Position numbers and translations under genes: made by a program | The notes under the pieces: generated by a model | What the model was told of the DNA's origin: nothing | The model's database searches: none | The model's input: only the letters and a program-made list of their open reading frames with translations | Shown here: one piece after another, positions 1 through 4,190 of the stretch | Layout: every line of letters begins with the position of its first letter | How positions within the stretch are numbered: the first letter of the stretch is position 1 | Source of the DNA: Anaerobacillus sp. | Lineage (GTDB): Bacteria; Bacillota; Bacilli; Bacillales_H; Anaerobacillaceae | DNA: 9,744 nucleotides | Reading direction: 5' to 3' | NCBI GenBank assembly: GCA_007120055.1 | Contig: SKOL01000297.1 | Span: 1-9,744, forward strand

Positions 1-130
1 AATTTACAATTGTATGTAGGTTTATCTACGAAGCTTCACCCATATAATTAATTTTACATTTTAAATTAATATAGTTTTACCTTAAACTGTCCCACAAAGA
101 AACTTATTCCCTAATTATTCAATAATATCG

Positions 131-159
131 TCGTTAATTTAAAGGATTTTTGTTACAAT
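131..159 (+). promoter_or_regulatory. Candidate extended -10 promoter for the acetyltransferase gene
   Basis: An extended -10 element, TG-T-TACAAT, lies at 151-159. A weak -35, TCGTTA (131-136), sits 17 bases upstream. The -35 matches only about half of TTGACA, which is tolerable for an extended -10 promoter. Transcription would start near 166 and give a leader of about 30 bases before the GTG start at 198. The upstream part of the window (1-130) is AT-rich and shows nothing else I can support. Confidence 0.4.
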
Positions 160-197
160 TAACGAATATGTTGTATTGAGGATAGGAGGGGTCCTAC

Positions 198-653
198 GTG
201 AATGTCTTTTTAGTTGAAAATAATGCCAGTGAAAATTTAAGAGAAAACATTGCTGACCTCATGATGGGACAAATGGAGCAAATCGGTGATAGTGATTCCT
301 ATGCAAAGCTTAAAGTTTCGATTGATTTAGCATTAGCGGAAGGATCAACCGCTAGAATATTTGCGGTAGAAGAAAACGAACAAATTATTGGTCTTGCTTT
401 CTTTAACTTAGCAATAAGTTTAGAAAAGGGTGGCCATTATATATGGTTAAACGAACTATACGTTCATAAAGAATATCGTCAAAAAGGTATTGCTAAAAAG
501 TTGTTATTACATATAATATTTTGGGCTGAACAAAATGATTTAAAAGCGATCGAACTAGAAACAGGAGTAAACAATATTGCTACTAAGAAGCTTTACAATT
601 CATTTGGATTTTATGATATTGTTTCTAAAAGGTATGGATTAGATGTTAATTGA
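198..653 (+). CDS. GNAT-family N-acetyltransferase
   Basis: A 151-residue cytosolic protein that should transfer an acetyl group from acetyl-CoA to an amine. The substrate cannot be told from sequence. The acetyl-CoA binding motif A is plain: strand LNELYVHKEY (84-93) followed by R94-Q-K-G97-I-A99, matching the R/Q-x-x-G-x-G/A pyrophosphate-binding loop, then the helix KKLLLHIIFWA. Motif B is the NNIATKKLYNSFGF segment (125-138), the usual end of a GNAT fold. The length is typical of single-domain members. The start is GTG at 198, fixed by AGGAGGG (184-190) seven bases upstream. The gene appears monocistronic, with a candidate promoter upstream and a strong terminator directly after it. Family assignment is secure; RimI-like protein acetylation or small-molecule acetylation are equally open. 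Confidence 0.93.
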   Translation: MNVFLVENNASENLRENIADLMMGQMEQIGDSDSYAKLKVSIDLALAEGSTARIFAVEENEQIIGLAFFNLAISLEKGGHYIWLNELYVHKEYRQKGIAKKLLLHIIFWAEQNDLKAIELETGVNNIATKKLYNSFGFYDIVSKRYGLDVN

Positions 654-665
654 GATCAATCTTGG

Positions 666-721
666 CAAATGATTTTCTTTCTTCGAGCGACGAGCTCCGT
701 TAGAAAATCATTTGTTTTTTT
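666..721 (+). terminator. Rho-independent terminator of the acetyltransferase gene
   Basis: Perfect 13-base arms, CAAATGATTTTCT (666-678) and AGAAAATCATTTG (702-714), are followed at once by seven T (715-721). The 23-base loop can form a small inner stem, GAGC (685-688) with GCTC (694-697). It begins 13 bases after the stop codon. Confidence 0.9.
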
Positions 722-895
722 GATTCTTTTTTCACATGACTGCCCCGTTTCGAAAGTCATTTGTCCCTTTTGAGACAACCTCTTTTTTACAGTTATATTT
801 CATTTACTTTTATATATTTTTTACTTCTTTTCAAACTGTCCACTTCATACTTATATAGAAATAGCTTTAGATTTTCTTTAGTAAGGAGTGTTAAG

Positions 896-1495
896 ATGGT
901 TCCACATTTTTTCGAAGCAGAATTTCATGATTTCCAAGTAGAACTATCCAAGCAATCGCTTCAGCAATTCATTAATAAGATGATGGAATACCAATGCTCA
1001 CTTTATTGGCGTTATAACGATGAAATCATATATTTAATTATAGATACAAACCACTCCATTCATGAAATTCCCTTCAAAAAAAACGGTAACAAACTAACGA
1101 TTAACGTCGACTGCTTAAAAGTGAGTGAAGAATTAGTTGCCAAAGCTCTTGAATTAATCATGACAGAATATAGTGGCAGCGGTTTTATTAAAACGTACAC
1201 AGAAGGACCACAGTATATTACATTTTTTAAAGAGGGTGTTATTCAATCTATTACTGAAATTGATGGAGGTGAAAAAATCGTTATGAATCAATACGGTGCA
1301 ATTATTGAATATCGAGATTTTGACCACGACCTTGATCCAGACACGATTATTAATATTATTGGTATGGAAATTGACTATACGTTAATGGAGCTTTACGAAT
1401 CTCTCCAGGCCGAAGATAAAAAGTCCATCAATGATCAAAAACTAAAACTTAGACGGCTATTAAAAAGAAAAAAAGAGATCCAACAGTTATTGTAA
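896..1495 (+). CDS. Uncharacterised 199-residue cytosolic protein
   Basis: I do not recognise a named family with confidence. The start is ATG at 896, preceded by AAGGAGTG (883-890) at good spacing. The frame is open back to a TTG at 761, but that start has no ribosome binding site and would add an unlikely hydrophobic extension of 45 residues. The protein begins MVPHFFEAEFHDFQVELSKQ, has no signal peptide or membrane segment, and mixes short beta-prone stretches (such as EIIYLIIDTN) with helices. The last 30 residues or so are strongly basic (KLKLRRLLKRKKEIQQLL), likely an amphipathic or coiled helix that could contact nucleic acid or a partner. No catalytic motif is visible. It is probably transcribed alone, since it follows a terminator and is followed by another at 1652-1687. 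Coding is likely real given the ribosome binding site and normal composition. Confidence 0.78.
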   Translation: MVPHFFEAEFHDFQVELSKQSLQQFINKMMEYQCSLYWRYNDEIIYLIIDTNHSIHEIPFKKNGNKLTINVDCLKVSEELVAKALELIMTEYSGSGFIKTYTEGPQYITFFKEGVIQSITEIDGGEKIVMNQYGAIIEYRDFDHDLDPDTIINIIGMEIDYTLMELYESLQAEDKKSINDQKLKLRRLLKRKKEIQQLL

Positions 1496-1572
1496 AAATG
1501 CCAAGCTAATCGTTAATAAAGGGGTAGAAGTCCATCACAAGCCAAGCAAATATTTAGACAGAAAAAAAGAGA

Positions 1573-1596
1573 TTTATTCAATGGCTCTTGAATAAA
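1573..1596. repeat. Perfect 9-base inverted repeat, possible minus-strand terminator
   Basis: TTTATTCAA (1573-1581) and TTGAATAAA (1588-1596) flank a 6-base loop. On the plus strand an A-rich stretch follows, so it is not a plus terminator. On the minus strand it is followed by TCTCTTTTTTT, so it could stop transcription entering from the right, for example antisense read-through from the minus gene at 2245-2439. Confidence 0.45.
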
Positions 1597-1651
1597 CCTC
1601 CAAAAAATAAAAATTGAAAAACCACTTTTGATTATACTATAAAAACGAGTG

Positions 1652-1687
1652 AAAGTTAGCTGTGTATTATTACCAGCTAACTTTTTT
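1652..1687 (+). terminator. Rho-independent terminator downstream of the 199-residue protein gene
   Basis: Perfect 11-base arms, AAAGTTAGCTG (1652-1662) and CAGCTAACTTT (1674-1684), are separated by an 11-base loop. The 3' arm runs into a six-T tract (1682-1687). It lies about 155 bases after the stop codon, so the transcript would carry a long 3' region that includes the inverted repeat at 1573-1596. Confidence 0.8.
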
Positions 1688-1697
1688 GTACGAAAAT

Positions 1698-1820
1698 GGC
1701 GAGTACTTTAGTGAACGAGCGTTTGTATAAATGTTGGTTTGTTGGTTAGAACCCTCGCCCGACTTTCGAGTTTAGATGGTGGCGACAAGCATGCCACCAT
1801 TGAAGGCTTTGTATGAAATT
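1698..1820 (-). repeat. Probable degraded, inverted copy (D) of the 200-base dispersed repeat
   Basis: Read on the minus strand, this stretch has elements in the same order as repeats A to C. The first is TTTCATACAAAG (1809-1820), then a segment ending GTCGCCACCATCTAA that resembles the GTCACC/TCACCATC part of the other copies, then the 17-base CTAACCAACAAACCAAC (1733-1749), identical to 2702-2718 of copy A. Two hairpins are present: GATGGTGGC/GCCACCATT (1775-1783 and 1793-1801) and GGCGAG/CTCGCC (1698-1703 and 1754-1759). On the minus strand the second hairpin is followed by ATTTTCGTACAAAA, echoing the post-hairpin segment of the other copies. The core loop of A to C is missing or unrecognisable. 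No gene lies in 1496-1876. Confidence 0.5.
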
Positions 1821-1876
1821 ATCCTTTTTAGTTAATAACATGTAAAGAAACTAACTAACATTGAGGAGGAATTTCA

Positions 1877-2248
1877 TTGGTTGAACTTAATTGGATGATG
1901 TTTATTATGATTATTTTAGCAAGCTATCGTTTCACTCATTTAATTGTTTTTGATAAGATTACTGAATTTATTCGAAAACCGTTTTTAAAACATAAAACAA
2001 TTTCCGATCACGGACACGAGAAAACAAAAAAGGTTCCTGATTCAAAACTCGGCTATTTATTAAATTGTTATTGGTGTGCTGGTGTTTGGAGTGCCATTAT
2101 TTTCGGGTTAGGTTATATACTTTACCCAACAATCTTTATACCTGCTATTTTTATTTTTGCCATTGCTGGAGGACAAACAATCCTCGAAACATTTGTTGGT
2201 GTCGGTACAAAAGCTATTCAAGCTTTAAATAAACATGCGGAAAATTAA
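1877..2248 (+). CDS. DUF1360 family membrane protein
   Basis: A 123-residue integral membrane protein of the DUF1360 family, found mainly in spore-forming Bacillaceae; some members (YjcA-like) are annotated as sporulation proteins, but the molecular role is unknown. Family features visible are an N-terminal membrane helix (about 5-25) running into RFTHLIVFDKITEFIRKPF, and the C-x-x-C motif C64-Y-W-C67 in LLNCYWCAGVW at the start of a second hydrophobic region (about 68-108). The length fits. The start is TTG at 1877, chosen because GAGGAGG (1863-1869) lies seven bases upstream. Its stop codon overlaps the stop of the convergent minus-strand gene, so there is no room for a terminator between them. 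No clear promoter is seen. Confidence 0.82.
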   Translation: MVELNWMMFIMIILASYRFTHLIVFDKITEFIRKPFLKHKTISDHGHEKTKKVPDSKLGYLLNCYWCAGVWSAIIFGLGYILYPTIFIPAIFIFAIAGGQTILETFVGVGTKAIQALNKHAEN

Positions 2249-2439
2249 TCAGTAAATCTTTTTATTTCATCCATTAATTGCCGCGAACGTTTCGCATTGC
2301 CTTCTGCAAATTCCCTTAGGCGAAGCTTTAATTCTTCACTTTCATGGACTCGTTCTGCGGCAATTAAATACGTGCGCATCATTTCTTCTTCATTATTTAA
2401 TGCATCTTGTAAAGTTTGTTGGATGTCATTATGATTCAT
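2245..2439 (-). CDS. Small ferritin-like (half-rubrerythrin) helical protein
   Basis: A 64-residue acidic cytosolic protein predicted to be two helices. Residues 14-62 (ALNNEEEMMRTYLIAAERV... then ELKLRLREFAEGNAKRSRQL) have the rhythm of one half of a rubrerythrin or ferritin-like bundle: E..A..Y..AAE, then ELK..L...AE......L. The E-x-x-H metal motif expected in the second helix is absent (AEGNAKRS), so iron binding is doubtful and a structural or partner-binding role is possible. The start is ATG at 2439, set by TTGAGGTGA (2445-2453 on the minus strand). An in-frame ATG at 2484 has no ribosome binding site. It is convergent with the DUF1360 gene and divergent from the hemerythrin gene, with repeat A between. 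The ferritin-like call is an inference from pattern only. Confidence 0.68.
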   Translation of the reverse strand: MNHNDIQQTLQDALNNEEEMMRTYLIAAERVHESEELKLRLREFAEGNAKRSRQLMDEIKRFTD

Positions 2440-2522
2440 CTTAATCACCTCAAGTTTAGAATCCCCAACAGATGATAATTTCATTCAATATGTTCATGAC
2501 GGCATACCATACAATTTAAGGT

Positions 2523-2722
2523 GTAAATGCCGGACAAGTTCTCTCGCTTCGCTTTAAATCTCTATCAATAATTAGAGGCTCACTCGAAAACTCGTCCGGC
2601 CATTTTTATACAAATCCCGCTTGACAATGTGACGTCATCTTCTACAATGTAAAACCAATGTTTTTTCCAACTTTCCACTTTCCACTTTCGGCTCTACCTA
2701 ACTAACCAACAAACCAACTTTT
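2523..2722 (+). repeat. Dispersed repeat copy A (200 bases)
   Basis: Same length and organisation as copy B at 3421-3620. Its parts are: a long hairpin of AAATG-CCGGACAAGTT (2525-2540) with AACTCGTCCGGC-c-ATTT (2589-2605), one mismatch and one bulge; a loop whose first part (2537-2566) matches copy B at 27 of 30 positions and whose TTAGAGGCTCACTC (2572-2585) is identical in B, with an inner CTCTA/TAGAG stem; the segment ATTTTTATACAAA (2602-2614); a spacer holding GACGTCATC and ending near AATGTAAA; and a C-rich, G-poor tract (2661-2722) made of CTTTCCA and CTAACCAAC words. There are no terminal inverted repeats and no reading frame. It lies between two divergent genes, where a terminator would not be expected. 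Confidence 0.8.
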
Positions 2723-2741
2723 CAAAAAAAATTACTTAGGT

Positions 2742-2757
2742 TGTGATGATTATCACC
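2742..2757 (+). promoter_or_regulatory. FNR/CRP-family operator-like box
   Basis: TGTGA-TGATTA-TCACC matches nine of ten positions of the TGTGA-N6-TCACA site bound by FNR in Bacillus and by related CRP-family regulators. The centre (2749.5) would be at -41.5 for a start near 2791 and at about -52 for the better promoter at 2768-2797. Either is compatible with activation. It precedes the hemerythrin gene, a plausible target for oxygen or NO control. Confidence 0.5.
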
Positions 2758-2767
2758 TCATTAAACT

Positions 2768-2797
2768 TGTTTATTATGTACACTTACCTTATAGAAT
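2768..2797 (+). promoter_or_regulatory. Candidate sigma-A promoter of the hemerythrin gene
   Basis: TTGTTT (2768-2773) serves as a weak -35, with either TATAGA (2790-2795, spacer 16) or TAGAAT (2792-2797, spacer 18) as the -10. The poor -35 fits an activator-dependent promoter using the FNR-like box just upstream. A less likely -10 is TACACT at 2779-2784. Confidence 0.4.
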
Positions 2798-2821
2798 TTA
2801 TAAATTACTTGTAATTACAAG
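2795..2821. promoter_or_regulatory. Two adjacent perfect palindromes over the hemerythrin leader
   Basis: AATTTATAAATT (2795-2806, 12 bases) and CTTGTAATTACAAG (2808-2821, 14 bases) are perfect palindromes separated by one base. The first overlaps the -10 and likely start point. The second ends at the first G of the Shine-Dalgarno AAGGAGG (2819-2825). Repressor operators are the natural reading; a short RNA hairpin masking the ribosome binding site is an alternative for the second. I cannot assign the regulator. Confidence 0.45.
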
Positions 2822-2833
2822 GAGGAAATAAAC

Positions 2834-3391
2834 ATGAATCATAACTCACCTTGCTTTGGAGGGTTTGGAGACCCAAATGAAATCAACTATTGTGCACCAT
2901 TAAAGCAACTAATCGATGAACATCCATCACTTCTTGCAAAAATGGCAGAGTTTAATCAAATGGTACAAGCGTTTGAAGCTGATGACACAATTACAGATTG
3001 GAATAATGCGATTGATCAACTTCACGAAAAATTATCAATTTTTATTGCCGAACTAGAACCTCATTCAAATCGTGAAGAAGATGTACTTTTTGAGATGATG
3101 GTTAACTACATTGGCCGTGAAGGTGGCCCTATTGCAGTAATGGAGTACGAACATAACACTGCAAAACTTAATCTAAAGGAATTTATGGATAAAGTAGCTT
3201 TCATAAAAGAAAACGAAAAAACAATTACAAAAGAAGAAGCATTTGACTTGTTCCGTCATTTAAAAATTGTTTATTTAACGTTAACTGACCATTTTATGAA
3301 AGAAGAAAATATTCTTTTTCCGATGGCAGAGAAAACTTTGTCAGATGAGGAAAAAGAGGAATTGGCGATTCAATTTAAAAAAATTGCATAA
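2834..3391 (+). CDS. Hemerythrin HHE domain di-iron protein
   Basis: A 185-residue cytosolic four-helix protein with a complete hemerythrin-type ligand set in order: H30 (LIDEHPSLL), H77 and E81 (PHSNREED), H107 (YEHNTAKL), then H153 and E157 (DHFMKEEN). Both H-x3-E pairs end helices that run into LF, as in the family. Such proteins bind two irons and sense or carry O2 or NO, or repair damaged iron centres (the RIC/YtfE group). The short N-terminus has two cysteines (C7, C20) but is not the ScdA-type N-terminal domain, so a RIC assignment is only possible. The start is ATG at 2834 with AAGGAGG (2819-2825) eight bases upstream. The leader carries an FNR-like box and two palindromes, suggesting redox or nitrosative control. 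The gene lies between direct repeat copies A and B; the B hairpin can serve as its terminator. Confidence 0.9.
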   Translation: MNHNSPCFGGFGDPNEINYCAPLKQLIDEHPSLLAKMAEFNQMVQAFEADDTITDWNNAIDQLHEKLSIFIAELEPHSNREEDVLFEMMVNYIGREGGPIAVMEYEHNTAKLNLKEFMDKVAFIKENEKTITKEEAFDLFRHLKIVYLTLTDHFMKEENILFPMAEKTLSDEEKEELAIQFKKIA

Positions 3392-3420
3392 ATAATGACA
3401 ATATCGTCTCCATCTAACAT

Positions 3421-3620
3421 GTAAATGCCGGCCGAATTCTCTCGCTTCGCTGTAAACCTCTATCGAGTTTTAGAGGCTCACTCTAGAATTCGACCGGACA
3501 TTTTCATACAAAAGCTCATAACGACACATCCATCACCATCCAAGATGTAAATTCAATGGTTTTTTCCACTTTCCAACTTTCAGCTTTCCAACTAACAAAC
3601 TAACCAACTGTCCAACTTTT
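3421..3620 (+). repeat. Dispersed repeat copy B (200 bases)
   Basis: Second full copy, in the same orientation as copy A and exactly as long from GTAAATGCCGG to CCAACTTTT. The conserved loop lies at 3435-3464 and TTAGAGGCTCACTC at 3470-3483, with an inner CCTCTA/TAGAGG stem. ATTTTCATACAAAA follows the hairpin. A spacer with CATCACCATC and GATGTAAA leads to the C-rich tract (3560-3620), which has only two or three G. It fills the space between the hemerythrin stop and the stop of the convergent minus gene, whose stop codon begins at the last base of the repeat. Confidence 0.8.
3423..3504. terminator. Hairpin of repeat B, likely terminator for the hemerythrin gene
   Basis: The arms AAATG-CCGG-c-CGAATTCT (3423-3440) and AGAATTCG-a-CCGG-a-CATTT (3485-3503) pair over about 17 base pairs with one mismatch and one bulged A. 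Only a short T run (3501-3504) follows on the plus strand, so termination may be moderate. It begins about 30 bases after the hemerythrin stop codon. The symmetric A and T ends would let it act on both strands. Confidence 0.6.
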
Positions 3621-3880
3621 TAATGCAGTAATCTGTTATCTTGATCGTCTCCATTACTGATGTGCCCAATACCTTCCTGAAACATTTTCAGACGGAGCTT
3701 TTCATATAAATATAAAGCAATCATCTCAAACTTCTCTTCTGCTTTTAAGTCTTGATATAACTTATCCAATTCATCACTTTTAAACCCGTCTAATATTCCG
3801 TAAATAATCACTAGTACATCTTCTTCATCACCTGTTAAATGATCTTTATACATTTCAAAAACATCATCAACCATTTTCAA
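3620..3880 (-). CDS. Small acidic protein of unknown function
   Basis: An 86-residue, mostly helical, acidic cytosolic protein with no cysteine, signal peptide or membrane span. It begins MKMVDDVFEMYKDHLTGDEEDVLVI and has amphipathic helices over residues 1-66 (DELDKLYQDL, EKFEMIALYLYEKLRLKMF). It is reminiscent of small Bacillaceae-only proteins filed under DUF6154, but this is recollection and unverified. The start is TTG at 3880, eight bases after AAGGAGG. A GTG at 3889 is excluded because it abuts that Shine-Dalgarno, and ATG at 3874 is a second choice. It is divergent from azlC, with repeat C between, and convergent with the hemerythrin gene. Its stop codon sits on the edge of repeat B, so the polar C-terminus (SNGDDQDNRLLH) may have been reshaped by that repeat. 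No clear promoter is seen. Confidence 0.75.
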   Translation of the reverse strand: MKMVDDVFEMYKDHLTGDEEDVLVIIYGILDGFKSDELDKLYQDLKAEEKFEMIALYLYEKLRLKMFQEGIGHISNGDDQDNRLLH

Positions 3881-3902
3881 TATACTCACCTCCTTCTAAT
3901 AT

Positions 3903-4120
3903 GAAAAGACGGGTGCTTTCCCTCACTTCACCTTGACCTTCTACCGAATCTCAGACGTTCGTTCGCAAAAGCACCCGCCTTTTTTCATACAAGACCAGCA
4001 TGACGATGCAGCGTCACCAATTTACGTTGGAAACTGACCTCAACCGCGTCGTGTTATCATGAAGAAATCTTGCACCTACCTTTCCAACCAACCAACTAAC
4101 CAACTAGCCAACTAACTAAC
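3903..4120 (+). repeat. Dispersed repeat copy C (diverged)
   Basis: Third copy in the same orientation as A and B. Loop bases 3918-3947 align without gaps to 3437-3466 of copy B, with 21 of 30 identical and most differences transitions. The hairpin arms are unrelated in sequence to those of A and B yet fully complementary. TTTTTTCATACAAG follows, then a spacer with GCATGACGATG and GCGTCACC, and finally a tract of CCAACTAAC words (4084-4120). It fills the region between the divergent minus gene and azlC. No gene is present in this 300-base gap. Confidence 0.7.
3904..3985 (+). terminator. Hairpin of repeat C with T tract
   Basis: The arms CGGGTGCTTT (3910-3919) and AAAGCACCCG (3968-3977) pair perfectly. 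After one mismatch they extend by AAAAG (3904-3908) with CTTTT (3979-3983), and six T follow (3980-3985). It has the form of a terminator, but no plus-strand gene ends here; the closest gene on the left reads away from it. It may instead insulate azlC from upstream transcription. Confidence 0.55.
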
Positions 4121-4123
4121 ACC

Positions 4124-4153
4124 TTTACATACATAAGCCTATGGGAGTAAAAT
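4124..4153 (+). promoter_or_regulatory. Candidate sigma-A promoter for azlCD
   Basis: TTTACA (4124-4129) and TAAAAT (4148-4153) each match five of six consensus bases, with an 18-base spacer. It lies directly after the C-rich end of repeat C and gives a leader of about 30 bases. No operator is obvious. Confidence 0.5.
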
Positions 4154-4190
4154 ATTATTTATTTACTAAAATGTTAAAGGGGACGAAAGC

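Noticed and set aside
761..790. TTGTC/GACAA hairpin followed by a T-rich run as a second terminator
   Set aside because: The stem is only five base pairs with an eight-base loop, and a much stronger terminator at 666-721 already serves the gene.
761..895. Longer 244-residue version of the 896-1495 protein from TTG at 761
   Set aside because: There is no ribosome binding site at 761 and the added 45 residues are an odd hydrophobic run; ATG at 896 has AAGGAGTG at ideal spacing.
2440..2484. Longer 79-residue version of the minus-strand ferritin-like gene from ATG at 2484
   Set aside because: No Shine-Dalgarno precedes 2484, whereas AGGTGA precedes the ATG at 2439.
2445..2488. SigF/SigG-like promoter on the minus strand (TGAATG, 18 bases, GATTCTA)
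   Set aside because: Transcription would begin at about 2450, on top of the ribosome binding site, leaving no usable leader; the match is also imperfect.
2602..2614. ATTTT-ATACAAA of the repeats as a SigE-type -10 element (CATACAAT)
   Set aside because: No SigE -35 is found at the right distance in any copy, and the segment directly follows a hairpin as a terminator tail would.
3881..3889. GTG start at 3889 for the small minus gene
   Set aside because: The GTG directly abuts the AAGGAGG Shine-Dalgarno, so it cannot be used; TTG at 3880 has correct spacing.
1698..4120. CRISPR array or transposon with terminal inverted repeats
   Set aside because: The repeats are about 200 bases, irregularly spaced, separated by genes, and lack terminal inverted repeats or a transposase.
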